Shown here: one piece after another, positions 44,753 through 54,789 of the stretch
How positions within the stretch are numbered: the stretch's first letter is position 1
Layout: every line of letters begins with the position of its first letter
Source: Burkholderiales bacterium Ga0077547
GTDB taxonomy: Bacteria > Pseudomonadota > Gammaproteobacteria > Burkholderiales > Burkholderiaceae_C
DNA length: 64,000 nucleotides
Assembly (NCBI GenBank): GCA_001464195.1
Contig: LNEY01000012.1
Span: 124,001-188,000, forward strand
Reading direction: 5' to 3'
The notes under the pieces: generated by a model
Database searches by the model: none
What the model was told of the DNA's origin: nothing
The model's input: the letters and a program-made list of their open reading frames with translations, nothing else
Translations under genes and position numbers: made by a program

Positions 44753-45337
44753 ATGCAAGACCAACTCAGCGCCTCGGCCCTTTCTCCACTCGTCCGCAGT
44801 TTTGTCAGCCACTTCGGCGAGATGGGCAGCCGCTGGGGCATCAACCGCACCGTCGGTCAGATCTATGCACTGATCTTTGTCTCGCCACGCCCGTTGAATG
44901 CGGATGACATCGGCGAGTCGCTCGACTTCTCGCGCTCCAACGTGAGCATGGGCCTGAAGGAGCTTCAGGCATGGCAGCTGGTGCATCTGCGCCATCTGCC
45001 AGGTGATCGCCGCGAGTACTTCGAAGCGCCCACCGACGCCTGGGAGATTTTCCGAACCCTGGCCGAAGTGCGCCGGCGCCGCGAGATCGAACCCACGTTG
45101 TCGATGCTTCGCAATGCACTGCTCGAACAGGCGACGTCCGAGGAAGACCGCATCGCCCAGCAGCGCATGAAAAGCATGCATGACCTGATCGAGCTGATGA
45201 CCACCTGGTTCGACGATGTGCAGCGCATGGACCAGAAAACCCTCGCGCAGCTGATGAAGATGGGGTCGAAGGTACAGAGATTGCTCCAACTCACTGGCAA
45301 GGCGAAGGTCGCAGCCGGTGGCAAGTCGCCCTCCTGA
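44753..45337 (+). CDS. GbsR/MarR family transcriptional regulator
   Basis: A 194-residue winged-helix regulator. The HTH region is ALIFVSPRPLNADDIGESLD then FSRSNVSMGLKELQAWQLVH, with wing HLPGDRREYFEAPTDAWEIF. The C-terminal helices (EEDRIAQQRMKSMHDLIELM) form the dimer interface. This GbsR-like subgroup lacks a known ligand here. It lies 14 bp upstream of cydA in the same direction, so it probably controls the oxidase and itself through the palindrome at 44692-44707. ATG 44753 is preferred over the overlapping TTG 44750. Confidence 0.88.
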   Translation: MQDQLSASALSPLVRSFVSHFGEMGSRWGINRTVGQIYALIFVSPRPLNADDIGESLDFSRSNVSMGLKELQAWQLVHLRHLPGDRREYFEAPTDAWEIFRTLAEVRRRREIEPTLSMLRNALLEQATSEEDRIAQQRMKSMHDLIELMTTWFDDVQRMDQKTLAQLMKMGSKVQRLLQLTGKAKVAAGGKSPS

Positions 45338-45351
45338 AAGGCAGTCATTCG

Positions 45352-46734
45352 ATGGACGCGTTGATCCTCGCCCGGATGCAGTTCGCTGCAAACATCACCT
45401 TCCACATCCTGTTCCCGACGATCACCATCGCCCTGGGCTGGGTGCTGCTTTTCTTCCGCTGGCGCTGGCTGACGACGCAAGACACCGCCTGGCTCGCGGC
45501 GTACCGTTTCTGGACCAAGGTGTTCGCCCTCAGCTTCGCGCTGGGCGTGGTCAGCGGTATCACGATGAGCTTCCAGTTCGGTACCAACTGGCCGGGGTTC
45601 ATGGAGAAGGCTGGCAACGTCGCCGGCCCGCTGCTCGGCTACGAGGTGCTGACCGCGTTCTTCCTGGAAGCGGGCTTCCTGGGCGTGATGCTGTTCGGCC
45701 ACGGTCGGGTCAGCGAGCGCATTCACATGATGGCGAGCTTCTTTGTCGCCTTCGGTACCACCGTCAGCGCGTTCTGGATCCTGGCCTTGAATTCGTGGAT
45801 GCAGACCCCGGCGGGTCACGAAGTCATCGACGGCATCTTCCACGTGGTGAGTTGGTCTGAAGTCATCTTCAATCCTTCCTTCCCTTATCGCTTCGCGCAC
45901 GTGCTGCTGGCCTCTGCGCTGACCTGCGCGTTCCTGCTCGCCGGTCTGAGCGCATGGCAGCTGCTGCGTGGTGCGGCCGAGCGCTCGGCCCCGAAGATTC
46001 TGCGCGTCGGCCTCACGCTGGCCGCCGTGGTGATCCCGGTGCAGATCCTGGTCGGTGACATGCACGGCCTGAACACCCTGGAACACCAGCCGCAGAAGAT
46101 CGCCGCTATGGAAGGTGTCTGGCAAACCGAGCGCGGTGCCCCGCTGCTGCTGTTCGCATGGCCCGACGCCGAAACACGCAGCAACAAGTTCGAGATCGCG
46201 ATACCGCGCTTGGCGAGCCTGATCCTGACCCACGACGAGAACGGCGAAATCAAGGGCATCAACGAATTCGGCGACAAGCACCCGCCGGTGGCGCCGGTGT
46301 TCTGGGCGTTCCGCGTGATGGTGGGGACCGGGGTGTTGATGTTGGCGGTCAGTTGGCTCGGCTGGTGGATCTACCGGCGCGCGCAATGGCAGGCCGCGCG
46401 CCTGCCCCAACCGCTGCTCTGGGTGCTGGCCGGCATGACTTTTTCGGGCTGGGTCGCCACCGTCGCAGGCTGGTATGTCACCGAGATCGGGCGCCAGCCT
46501 TACGTCGTGTTCGGCCTGCTGCGCACCGCCGACGTGGCTGCAACCACCGTGCCGTCATCAATGATCGCGCTGAGTCTCGCGATGTACCTGACGCTGTATG
46601 CCTCCCTGATCGTTGCTTACGTGGCAGTGCTCAAATACATGGCTGAAAAGCCCGAGGACGTGATCCAGACAGATGCGCTGGAGGAGGCCGAAGGCCGTGC
46701 CGCCGAGGTGCTGGTCGGAGGAAACGCATCATGA
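45352..46734 (+). CDS. cydA: Cytochrome bd-type quinol oxidase subunit I (cyanide-insensitive type)
   Basis: A 460-residue membrane subunit holding hemes b558, b595 and d. It shows RMQFAANITFHILFPTITIA with His18 as heme ligand, GYEVLTAFFLEAGFLGVMLF, GDMHGLNTLEHQPQKIAAME and GWYVTEIGRQPYVVFGLLRT. The quinol loop after KIAAMEG is short, as in CioA-type oxidases of Pseudomonas, rather than long as in E. coli CydA. It reduces O2 to water with ubiquinol without pumping protons. ATG 45352 overlaps nothing; its stop overlaps the cydB ATG by 4 nt. Confidence 0.95.
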   Translation: MDALILARMQFAANITFHILFPTITIALGWVLLFFRWRWLTTQDTAWLAAYRFWTKVFALSFALGVVSGITMSFQFGTNWPGFMEKAGNVAGPLLGYEVLTAFFLEAGFLGVMLFGHGRVSERIHMMASFFVAFGTTVSAFWILALNSWMQTPAGHEVIDGIFHVVSWSEVIFNPSFPYRFAHVLLASALTCAFLLAGLSAWQLLRGAAERSAPKILRVGLTLAAVVIPVQILVGDMHGLNTLEHQPQKIAAMEGVWQTERGAPLLLFAWPDAETRSNKFEIAIPRLASLILTHDENGEIKGINEFGDKHPPVAPVFWAFRVMVGTGVLMLAVSWLGWWIYRRAQWQAARLPQPLLWVLAGMTFSGWVATVAGWYVTEIGRQPYVVFGLLRTADVAATTVPSSMIALSLAMYLTLYASLIVAYVAVLKYMAEKPEDVIQTDALEEAEGRAAEVLVGGNAS

Positions 46735-47726
46735 ACTTCGATACCGCGCTGCCGGTGATCTTCATGGCGCTAATGGGCATTTCGATGCTGATCTACGTGA
46801 TCAGCGATGGCTACGACCTGGGTGTCGGCCTGCTGATGCCACGGGCCACGGCCGAAGAAAAGGACGTGCTGATCGCGTCGATCGGTCCGTTCTGGGACGC
46901 CAACGAAACCTGGCTGGTGCTGGGCATCGGCATCTTGCTGGTCGCGTTCCCCAAGGCGCATGGCCTGGTGCTCACACAGCTGTATCTGCCCGTCACACTG
47001 ATGCTGGTCGGCCTGACGCTGCGCGGCGTCGCCTTCGACTTCCGCGTGAAGGCCAAGTCCAGCGCCAAGCCGCTGTGGGATCGCCTGTTCTTCGCCGGTT
47101 CGATGCTCGCGTCGCTCTCACAAGGCTGGATGCTGGGCCGCTACATCAGTGGCTTCGGCGAGGGCTGGAACTACCCGATCTTCGCTGCGGCCATTGCGGT
47201 CGCCCTGCCGGCCGCCTACGCTTTGCTGGGCGCCGCGTGGCTGGTGATGAAAACCGAGGGTGAATTGCAGCAGAAGGCCATCCGCTGGGCCAAGCTCGCC
47301 TGGGCACCGGTGGTGATCGGCATGGTGTTGATCTCGCTGGCCACGCCGTGGATCAGCGCGACGGTGCGTGAACGCTGGTTCGCATTGCCGGAGATCATCG
47401 CGCTGATGGTCATTCCGATCGTCACCGGCATCGCGCTGATGACGACGCGCATCGTGCTCGACAAGGCCATCGTGCGCACCACCTTGTGCTGGGTGCCCTT
47501 TGCCGCGCTGATCGCCGTCTTCGTGCTTGGCTTCATCGGGCTGGCCTACAGCATCTACCCGTTCGTGGTGATCGATCGCCTCACGATCTGGGAGGCGGCG
47601 AGCAGCACGGCCGCACTGAAGGTCATCCTGGTCGGTGTGTGCATCTCGGTACCGGCCATCGCCGCCTACACCGTGTTTTCTTACAAGGTGTTCTGGGGCA
47701 AGGCCACCGCCCTGCGGTACGCATGA
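46731..47726 (+). CDS. cydB: Cytochrome bd-type quinol oxidase subunit II
   Basis: A 331-residue polytopic partner of CydA with about eight membrane helices: ISMLIYVISDGYDLGVGLLM at the N-terminus, IGPFWDANETWLVLGIGILL, and FYPFVVI-like IGLAYSIYPFVVIDRLTIWE at the end. Start ATG 46731 overlaps cydA. No cydX-like small gene follows; the next gene converges with a 7-bp gap. Assembly factors CydC/CydD are not in this window. Confidence 0.95.
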   Translation: MNFDTALPVIFMALMGISMLIYVISDGYDLGVGLLMPRATAEEKDVLIASIGPFWDANETWLVLGIGILLVAFPKAHGLVLTQLYLPVTLMLVGLTLRGVAFDFRVKAKSSAKPLWDRLFFAGSMLASLSQGWMLGRYISGFGEGWNYPIFAAAIAVALPAAYALLGAAWLVMKTEGELQQKAIRWAKLAWAPVVIGMVLISLATPWISATVRERWFALPEIIALMVIPIVTGIALMTTRIVLDKAIVRTTLCWVPFAALIAVFVLGFIGLAYSIYPFVVIDRLTIWEAASSTAALKVILVGVCISVPAIAAYTVFSYKVFWGKATALRYA

Positions 47727-47733
47727 ACCTGGC

Positions 47734-48492
47734 TCACGCGGCACCTTCCTTCGCACGCCGCTGACGCAGCGCTTCGTAGAGGCACACGCCGCTGGCGACC
47801 GAGACGTTCAGGCTCTCGACCGCGCCGCACATCGGCAGGCTGACCAGCTCATCGCAGGTCTTGGCGGTCAGTTGTCGCATGCCGGCGCCTTCGGCGCCGA
47901 GCACCAGCGCGACCGGACCGCTCAGGTCGATGTCGTACAGCGATTGGGTCGCCGTGTCCGACGTGCCGATGACGCGGATGTTGCGGTCTTTCAGCTCGTT
48001 GAGCGTGCGCGCGAGGTTGGTCACCATGAAGTACGGCACCGTGTCCGAGGCCCCGCTGGACACCTTGGCCACCGTCGCGTTCACACCGACTGCGTGGTCC
48101 TTCGGTGCAATCACCGCCTGGACGCCAGCGCCATCGGCCACCCGCAGGCAGGCGCCGAGGTTGTGCGGATCGGTGATGCCATCAAGCACCAACAGCAGTG
48201 GGTTGCCAGACACCGCATCCAGTTCGTCCAGGGTGTCGTCGATCGAACGGCTCAACGCCACGGGCTCGACGCGCGCGACCACACCTTGGTGGCGATGCGT
48301 GCCGCACAGCTTCTGCAGTCGAGTGTCGTCGCTGTCGATCAGCTTCGAGCCGGCGGCCGTGGCCCGCTCGATGAACTGGCGCATGCGCTGGTCGCGGCGA
48401 GAGGTGTCGACATGGATCTCGACGACGGATTTCGGCGTGGTCTTCAGCCGGACGTTGACGGCATGGAAGCCGAACAGGATCTTGTTGCTCAT
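47734..48492 (-). CDS. rlmB: 23S rRNA (guanosine-2'-O)-methyltransferase RlmB
   Basis: A 252-residue SPOUT methyltransferase. The substrate-binding N-domain (KILFGFHAVNVRLKTTPKSV) is followed by the trefoil-knot domain: LVLDGITDPHNLGACLRVAD, VALVLGAEGAGMRQLTAKTC and the C-terminal SLPMCGAVESLNVSVASGVC. It methylates G2251 of 23S rRNA in E. coli. ATG 48492 starts at the conserved N-terminus; the open frame extends further but without family similarity. It converges on cydB. Confidence 0.95.
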   Translation of the reverse strand: MSNKILFGFHAVNVRLKTTPKSVVEIHVDTSRRDQRMRQFIERATAAGSKLIDSDDTRLQKLCGTHRHQGVVARVEPVALSRSIDDTLDELDAVSGNPLLLVLDGITDPHNLGACLRVADGAGVQAVIAPKDHAVGVNATVAKVSSGASDTVPYFMVTNLARTLNELKDRNIRVIGTSDTATQSLYDIDLSGPVALVLGAEGAGMRQLTAKTCDELVSLPMCGAVESLNVSVASGVCLYEALRQRRAKEGAA

Positions 48493-48535
48493 CGGCCGAT
48501 GGTAGCGGGTGGGGTCGACGCCACCGACCGCAGAC

Positions 48536-49291
48536 TCACGGTAATGGCAGCAGCCACGCCGCACCCAGCACCACGCCGATCAGCACTGGCTGGTGCAACA
48601 TGTAGAAGCTCAGGCTCCAGCGACCCAGCGCCACCAGCGGCCGGCCGGGGAGGCGAAGCGCCACAGGCAGCGCTCCGCTCAACCAGTCGGGTCGATGGCG
48701 CAAGACCCACTGCCCCGCAGCCATCCCCCAGCAGGCCACACCCAACCAGGGCAGCACCGGTACATAGTCTTCGGTGATCGGCTTGTGGGTCACCAGCCCG
48801 ACCCAGTTGGTGGCTCGGGTGTCGAAAAACGGGTGTTGAATCAGCATCGGCATCAGCAGGGCCGCCGCGCCCAACAGCCAAAGCCAGCGACCGGCTGGCG
48901 CCGCCAGTCGCAGCAGCAGCAGGATCACCGCAATGCCATGCAGCACCCCAAAGCTGATGTAGCTCTGCGGAAACATCAGCGCCGAGCCGAGGCTGACCAG
49001 CAATGCGCAGCCTGCGATCTGCACCCAGCGCCGCCAGAAGCGTCGAGCCGTCTGTTGCTGCGCGCCGGCCACCGCCTGACCCAGCCCGACGCAAAACAGG
49101 AACAACGACACGATCGCCGTGCGCTGACCAGTCCAGAGGGGGTCGCCGTAAAAGTCCTGCGCAATGAAGCCGGCGTGGTTCAGATCGAAGCAGAAATGGA
49201 AGGCGGCCATCCAGACAATCGCCACCCCCCTCAGGGCATCGAGCCGCTCGAAGCGAACAGGGTTGAAAGCGCCGGCGCTCAGCGTCGCCAT
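48536..49291 (-). CDS. DUF1624 / heparan-alpha-glucosaminide acetyltransferase-like membrane protein
   Basis: A 251-residue polytopic inner-membrane protein with about seven helices. RFERLDALRGVAIVWMAAFH at the N-terminus gives the conserved RL-alDxlRG start and a membrane-embedded His. SLFLFCVGLGQ, YISFGVLHGIAVILLLLRL and SLSFYMLHQPVLIGVVLGAA follow. Relatives are predicted acyltransferases that move acetyl groups across the membrane to sugars; substrate unknown. ATG 49291 begins the family region. It is 19 bp downstream of the LEA14-type gene, likely co-transcribed. Confidence 0.85.
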   Translation of the reverse strand: MATLSAGAFNPVRFERLDALRGVAIVWMAAFHFCFDLNHAGFIAQDFYGDPLWTGQRTAIVSLFLFCVGLGQAVAGAQQQTARRFWRRWVQIAGCALLVSLGSALMFPQSYISFGVLHGIAVILLLLRLAAPAGRWLWLLGAAALLMPMLIQHPFFDTRATNWVGLVTHKPITEDYVPVLPWLGVACWGMAAGQWVLRHRPDWLSGALPVALRLPGRPLVALGRWSLSFYMLHQPVLIGVVLGAAWLLPLP

Positions 49292-49310
49292 CACAGCGAT
49301 CGGGCCGGAT

Positions 49311-49790
49311 TCAAGGCGTGCTGGGGCCGAGCAGCGAGGTCGGCAAATCGACCTGTCCGTTGGACTTGAACGTCGAGCCGCCGAGCATCGAGCCGCCGAT
49401 CTTGCCGCGGATCGCATAGGTGACGCTGGAGCGGTTGCCATTGGCAAAGCTGAGGCCCTGACGCAGCACCGAGATGGCCGATACAGACACCGGCACCGAA
49501 ATCACCACCTCGCTGTAACGCGGCACCGAGCCCACCTGGTCACTCACACCGCTGGCGAAGCTCAGGCCACGCAGATCGACCTCGAGTGCCACGCCGTCGA
49601 AGTCGACCGCGGCGTCGTTGGGGTTCTGTACCCGCAGCTTCATCGCCATGCGCAGCTCCAGCCCCTGCCCCGGCAGCGGTTCAATGCCCACCAGGCTGAT
49701 GCGCAGCGGATCACGCAGCGGCAGCTGAGAGCACCCAGCGGCCACACAAGCCATCACCAGCATCAGCAGGGTCTGTAGGAATCTGTTCAT
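49311..49790 (-). CDS. LEA type 2 (LEA14-like) lipoprotein
   Basis: A 159-residue lipoprotein. The signal sequence MNRFLQTLLMLVMACVAAGC ends at Cys20. The mature protein is one water-stress and hypersensitive-response (LEA14) beta domain: GLELRMAMKLRVQNPNDAAV with the conserved NPN, then ALEVDLRGLSFASGVS and a last strand YAIRGKIGG. Bacterial members are thought to be envelope-bound stress proteins; function unproven. ATG 49790 fits the signal peptide. It begins 51 bp after the purL stop and is separate from it. Confidence 0.88.
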   Translation of the reverse strand: MNRFLQTLLMLVMACVAAGCSQLPLRDPLRISLVGIEPLPGQGLELRMAMKLRVQNPNDAAVDFDGVALEVDLRGLSFASGVSDQVGSVPRYSEVVISVPVSVSAISVLRQGLSFANGNRSSVTYAIRGKIGGSMLGGSTFKSNGQVDLPTSLLGPSTP

Positions 49791-49841
49791 CGGGCTCTCG
49801 CAGGTGGATCGGCAAATCCAGGTCAGATAGTACTGGCCGAG

Positions 49842-52800
49842 TCACGCCACCCAGCGCCGCGCGTTGCGGAACATCCGCATCCACGGGCTCACCTCGGTGG
49901 CAGAACCCGGTGTCCAGCTCATCTGCGCATGGCGGAACACGCGCTCCGGGTGGGGCATCAGCGCGGTGTAGCGCCCGTCCGGGGTGGTCACCGAGGTCAA
50001 CCCACCCGGGCTGCCGTTGGGATTGAAAGGGTAAGCCTCGGTGGCCTGACCGGCGTGATCAACGAAGCGCATCGCCCGGTGCACCGACCTGGCATCGCCG
50101 CGCTGGGAAAAGTCAGCGTAGCCCTCGCCGTGCGACACCGCCACCGGCAGCCGGCTGCCTGCCATGCCCTGGAACAGGATCGACGGACTCTCCAACACCT
50201 CGACCAGACTGAGCCGGGCCTCGAACTGCTGGCTGCGGTTGCGGGTGAACTTCGGCCAGGCCTGCGCGCCAGGGATGATCGGCGACAACGCCGCCATCAT
50301 CTGGCAACCATTGCACACGCCGAGCGCGAAGGTGTCCTGTCGGTTGAAGAACGCGGCGAACTGTTCTGCCAATTGCGGGTTGAACAGGATCGACCGCGCC
50401 CAGCCCTCGCCAGCGCCCAGTGTGTCGCCGTAGCTGAAGCCACCACAGGCGACGAAGCCGATGAACTGGTCCAGCCGCGCACGACCGCTTTGCAGGTCGC
50501 TCATGTGCACGTCGCAGGTGTCGAAACCAGCAAGTGCCATTGCGTAGCTCATCTCCACCTGGCTGTTGACGCCCTGCTCGCGCAGGATGGCGAGCTTGGG
50601 GCGCGCCGTGTGAATGAACGGCGCGGCCACGTCCTCACTCGGATCGAAGCTCAGTTGCAGATGCAAACCGGCGTCGTCCTCGCGGCCGGCGGCCTCGTGT
50701 TCGGCGTCAGCAGCAGCCGGGTTGTCGCGCAGGCGTGCGATGCGCCAGCTGACTTCGTCCCACACCTGCTGCAACTCTCGCAGCGGCGCACTGAAAACGC
50801 TCTTGGTGTCGCGCCAGACCTCGACGATGCCACGGTCGTTGGGCTTGCCGATGAAATGGCTGTGCTTGGACAGCCCATGGTTGCGCAGCGTCTGCATCAC
50901 CTCATTGCGCACTGCGGTGGGCACCTGGATCACGACACCCAGCTCTTCGTTGAACAGCGCCTTCAGCGTGAGCTCTTGGCGGCGCGCACCGACCTGACCG
51001 GCCCAGTTCTTCGAATCGCCCCAGTCCATGCGGCTGTCGCTGATGCCGTCGCCTTCAACCAGCAACATGTCGACATTCAGGCTGACACCCAGGTGTCCGG
51101 CGAACGCCATTTCGCACACGGTGGCCCACAGGCCGCCATCGCTGCGGTCGTGGTAGGCCAGCAGGCGCTCTTCGGTACGCAGTTGATTGATGGCCGCGAT
51201 CAGCGCCTTCAGCTGCGCCGGATCGTCCAGGTCCGGCACGCCATCGCTGGCGTTGCCCGTCTGGTTCAGGACCTGCGCCAGCATCGAACCAGCCAGGCGA
51301 TTCTTGCCCTGGCCGAGATCGATCAGGATCAGCGTGGTGTCACCGGGTTGAAGCTGCGGTGTCAGCGTGCCGCGCACATCGGCTAGCGTGACGAAGGCAG
51401 AAACGATCAGCGAGACCGGGGCGGTGACCTGCTTCGCTTCGCCAGCGTCACTCCAACGTGTCCGCATCGACAGGCTGTCCTTGCCCACCGGCACGCTGAT
51501 GCCGAGCGCCGGGCACAGCTCCATCCCGACCGCGCGCACCGTGTCGTACAACGCGGCGTCTTCGCCCGGCTCGCCACACGCCGCCATCCAGTTGCAGCTG
51601 AGCTTGACGCGCTCCAGCGCGAACGGCGCAGCCAGCAGGTTGGTCAGCGCTTCGCCCACCGCCATGCGGCCCGAGGCCGGCGCGTCGATCACCGCCAGTG
51701 GCGTGCGCTCGCCGACGCTCATCGCCTCGCCGCGCAGGCCACGGTAGTCGGCCAGCGTCACCGCGCAGTCGGCCACCGGCACCTGCCACGGGCCGACCAT
51801 CGGATCACGGTGGCTCAGGCCGCCGACGCTGCGGTCGCCGATCGTGATCAGGAACCGCTTGCTGGCCACCGTCGGGTGGCGCAACACATCGAGCGCCACC
51901 ACCTCCAGCGCCACATCGGTCAGGTCGAGCGCCGGCAGCTCAGGCACCACGCGCTTCACGTCCCGGTGCATCTTCGGTGGCTTGCCCAGCAGCACCTCCA
52001 TGGGCATGTCGATCGCCGGACACGCCGGCGACGTGCTGTCGGTCATCGGAGCCTCGGCCAGCACCAGTTGCTTCGCCTCGGTCGCGACGCCAACCACCGC
52101 GTAGGGGCAGCGCTCACGCACGCACATCGCATCGAACATCGGCAGCAGATCAGGCTGCACCGCGAGCACGTAACGCTCCTGGCTTTCGTTGCTCCAGATT
52201 TCCTTCGGCGACATCCCGCTTTCTTCCAGCGGCACCTGGCGCAGATCGAAGCGCGCGCCCCGCCCTGCCCCGTCGACCAGTTCAGGGAACGCGTTCGAGA
52301 CACCACCTGCGCCCACATCGTGGATGGCCAGGATCGGGTTCACCGTGCCCAGCGCGGCACAGTGGTTGATGACCTCCTGCGCACGCCGCTGGATTTCAGG
52401 GTTGCCGCGCTGAACCGAATCAAAGTCGAGCGCGGCGGCATTGGCACCCGCAGCCATCGAACTGGCGGCGCTCCCGCCCATGCCGATGCGCATGCCTGGG
52501 CCGCCCAGCTGAACCAGCAAGGTGCCTGCCGCAAACGCGACCTTCTCGGTCTGCGCGGCCGAGATCGTGCCCAGGCCACCGGCGATCATGATGGGCTTGT
52601 GGTACCCGCGCCGCTGCTCGCGGTCTGCCACGCCCACGGTCTGCTCGTACACCCGGAAGTAGCCCGCCAGATTCGGCCGCCCGAACTCGTTGTTGAACGC
52701 TGCGCCGCCCAGCGGCCCCTCGATCATGATCTGAAGCGGGCTGGCGATGTGTTCCGGCTTGCCGTAGGGCGAGCGCTCCCAGGCCCAGTCGGTGCCGGGC

Positions 52801-53867
52801 AGGTTCAGGTTCGACACGGTGAAGCCGGTCAGCCCTGCCTTCGGCTTCGAGCCGCGGCCGGTCGCGCCTTCGTCGCGGATCTCGCCACCCGCGCCGGTCG
52901 ACGCGCCGGGGAACGGCGAGATTGCCGTCGGGTGGTTGTGCGTCTCGACCTTCATCAGCACGTGCGCGAGCTCGTTGCGAGCGCTGTAGAGCGGGGCGTT
53001 GGTGTAGCCCTCGGGCAGCCAGCGCTCGATGACGCCGCCTTCCATCACCGACGAGTTGTCGCTGTAGGCGATCACCGTGTGCTGTGGCGCCAACTGGTGC
53101 GTGTTGCGGATCATCTGGAACATCGATCGTTCCTGCGCCACGCCGTCGATCGTGAAGCTGGCGTTGAAGATCTTGTGGCGGCAGTGCTCGCTGTTGGCCT
53201 GCGCGAACATCATCAGTTCGACATCGGTGGGGTTGCGCTGCAAGGCGGTGAAGGCGTTCACCAGGTAGTCGATTTCGTCGTCGGACAGCGCCAGGCCGAA
53301 CTCGATGTTGGCGGCAACCAGCGCAGCGCGCCCTGCGCCCAGCAGATCGACCTGCGCCATCGGCGCGGCCGGCTGTTCATCGAACAGGTGTGCGGCGTCC
53401 TCGCGATGCAGCAGCACGGTCTCGGTCATGCGGTCGTGCAGCAGCGCGGCGGCGGCCTGCAACTCGTCGGCACTCAGCGGCTTGCTGCCGCCGAGCAGGC
53501 CCGTCTTCACGGTCAGCCGGTACTCGGTGACGCGCTCGATCCGCTTCAGGCTCAGACCACAGTTGCGCGCGATGTCGGTGGCCTTCGAGGCCCACGGCGA
53601 CACCGTGCCCAGCCGCGGGGCGATGACGACGAGCTCGCCTTCGGTGGGCCCGGCATACGCATCGCCGTATCGGAGCAACCCGGTCAGCGTGTCGCGCTGG
53701 GCGGCCGACAGCGGGGTCTCGCTGCACACCCAGTGCACGTAGCGCGCATCGACTGCGGTGACGCGCGGCGCGACCTGCTGCAGCCGGGCCAGCAGCGCCT
53801 GCGCGCGAAACGCCGGGAGCGCGTGGCCCCCCTCGACAGGGAAGAGGTGCTGGGGCGAAGTGGTCAC
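49842..53867 (-). CDS. purL: Phosphoribosylformylglycinamidine synthase
   Basis: A 1341-residue large-type FGAM synthetase of purine biosynthesis. N-terminal FGAR-binding domain [19 protein letters not shown], then the synthetase core ([53 protein letters not shown] and [20 protein letters not shown]), and a C-terminal glutaminase with the catalytic Cys in [13 protein letters not shown] and [13 protein letters not shown] 53867 gives the normal N-terminus; TTG 53912 would add 15 residues. It diverges from map with about 97 bp between starts, containing a GGTGGT/ACCACC hairpin. Confidence 0.96.
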   Translation of the reverse strand: MTTSPQHLFPVEGGHALPAFRAQALLARLQQVAPRVTAVDARYVHWVCSETPLSAAQRDTLTGLLRYGDAYAGPTEGELVVIAPRLGTVSPWASKATDIARNCGLSLKRIERVTEYRLTVKTGLLGGSKPLSADELQAAAALLHDRMTETVLLHREDAAHLFDEQPAAPMAQVDLLGAGRAALVAANIEFGLALSDDEIDYLVNAFTALQRNPTDVELMMFAQANSEHCRHKIFNASFTIDGVAQERSMFQMIRNTHQLAPQHTVIAYSDNSSVMEGGVIERWLPEGYTNAPLYSARNELAHVLMKVETHNHPTAISPFPGASTGAGGEIRDEGATGRGSKPKAGLTGFTVSNLNLPGTDWAWERSPYGKPEHIASPLQIMIEGPLGGAAFNNEFGRPNLAGYFRVYEQTVGVADREQRRGYHKPIMIAGGLGTISAAQTEKVAFAAGTLLVQLGGPGMRIGMGGSAASSMAAGANAAALDFDSVQRGNPEIQRRAQEVINHCAALGTVNPILAIHDVGAGGVSNAFPELVDGAGRGARFDLRQVPLEESGMSPKEIWSNESQERYVLAVQPDLLPMFDAMCVRERCPYAVVGVATEAKQLVLAEAPMTDSTSPACPAIDMPMEVLLGKPPKMHRDVKRVVPELPALDLTDVALEVVALDVLRHPTVASKRFLITIGDRSVGGLSHRDPMVGPWQVPVADCAVTLADYRGLRGEAMSVGERTPLAVIDAPASGRMAVGEALTNLLAAPFALERVKLSCNWMAACGEPGEDAALYDTVRAVGMELCPALGISVPVGKDSLSMRTRWSDAGEAKQVTAPVSLIVSAFVTLADVRGTLTPQLQPGDTTLILIDLGQGKNRLAGSMLAQVLNQTGNASDGVPDLDDPAQLKALIAAINQLRTEERLLAYHDRSDGGLWATVCEMAFAGHLGVSLNVDMLLVEGDGISDSRMDWGDSKNWAGQVGARRQELTLKALFNEELGVVIQVPTAVRNEVMQTLRNHGLSKHSHFIGKPNDRGIVEVWRDTKSVFSAPLRELQQVWDEVSWRIARLRDNPAAADAEHEAAGREDDAGLHLQLSFDPSEDVAAPFIHTARPKLAILREQGVNSQVEMSYAMALAGFDTCDVHMSDLQSGRARLDQFIGFVACGGFSYGDTLGAGEGWARSILFNPQLAEQFAAFFNRQDTFALGVCNGCQMMAALSPIIPGAQAWPKFTRNRSQQFEARLSLVEVLESPSILFQGMAGSRLPVAVSHGEGYADFSQRGDARSVHRAMRFVDHAGQATEAYPFNPNGSPGGLTSVTTPDGRYTALMPHPERVFRHAQMSWTPGSATEVSPWMRMFRNARRWVA

Positions 53868-53964
53868 GCGGCTTGGCTCGGGGGAAAGTGGGAAGTCCCG
53901 CGCGGTGGTCAAACCACCACGGGTTGACCCTCGATTTTACGGGTCGGGTGAGATAATCGATTTC

Positions 53965-54780
53965 ATGACGATTGCCATCAAGACCGCTGCCGACATCGAT
54001 GGCATGCGCACCGCCGGCCGGCTCGCCGCCGAGGTGCTGGACATGTTGACGCCGCACATGGTGCCCGGGGTCAGCACCGAGGCGATCGACCAGCTGGCGC
54101 ACGACTACATGGTCAACGTGCAGCAGACCATTCCCGCGCCGCTGAACTACGCGCCGCCGGGTTATGCGCCCTATCCCAAGTCGATCTGCGCGTCCATCAA
54201 CCACCAGATCTGCCACGGCATCCCGAACAGCCGCCCGCTGAAGAATGGGGACATCGTCAACATCGACATCACCGTCATCAAGGACGGTTGGCATGGTGAC
54301 ACCAGCCGCATGTTCATCATCGGTGAGGCGTCGATTGCCGCCAAGCGCCTGTGCCAGCTGAGCTATGAGGCCCTGTGGCGCGGGATCGTGAAGGTGCGGC
54401 CCGGCGCCAGGCTGGGCGACATCGGCCATGCGATCCAGACCTTCGCCGAGAACAACGGTTTTTCCGTGGTGCGCGAGTTCTGCGGCCACGGCATCGGCCG
54501 CAAGTTCCACGAAGAGCCACAGGTGCTGCATTACGGCAAGCCCGGCACCCTGGAGGTACTCCAGCCAGGCATGGTGTTCACCATCGAGCCGATGGTGAAC
54601 GCGGGCCGGCGCGAGATCCGCGAGGCCGGCGACGGCTGGACCATCGTGACCAAGGACCGCTCGCTGTCAGCGCAGTGGGAGCACACCGTGGTCGTCACCG
54701 AGACCGGCTATGAAGTGCTGACGCTCTCGGCGGGCAGTCCGGCGTTGCCGGCCTTTGCTTGCGAATCCGTGACCGCCTGA
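53965..54780 (+). CDS. map: Type I methionine aminopeptidase
   Basis: A 271-residue metalloprotease removing N-terminal methionine. Metal ligands are in NGDIVNIDITVIKDGWHGDT (two Asp), CGHGIGRKFHEEP (His) and FTIEPMVNAG (Glu), with a last Glu in SAQWEHTVVVT. ATG 53965 begins TIAIKTAADIDGMRTAGRLA, the standard N-terminus. It stops one base before the glnD frame, so the two are likely co-transcribed. The rpsB gene that often follows map is not here. Confidence 0.95.
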   Translation: MTIAIKTAADIDGMRTAGRLAAEVLDMLTPHMVPGVSTEAIDQLAHDYMVNVQQTIPAPLNYAPPGYAPYPKSICASINHQICHGIPNSRPLKNGDIVNIDITVIKDGWHGDTSRMFIIGEASIAAKRLCQLSYEALWRGIVKVRPGARLGDIGHAIQTFAENNGFSVVREFCGHGIGRKFHEEPQVLHYGKPGTLEVLQPGMVFTIEPMVNAGRREIREAGDGWTIVTKDRSLSAQWEHTVVVTETGYEVLTLSAGSPALPAFACESVTA

Positions 54781-54789
54781 GTGGCTGCC

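Noticed and set aside
53924-53957. Promoter TTGACC...GATAAT for map
   Set aside because: Spacer is about 22 bp, too long for a standard sigma-70 promoter. Not called.
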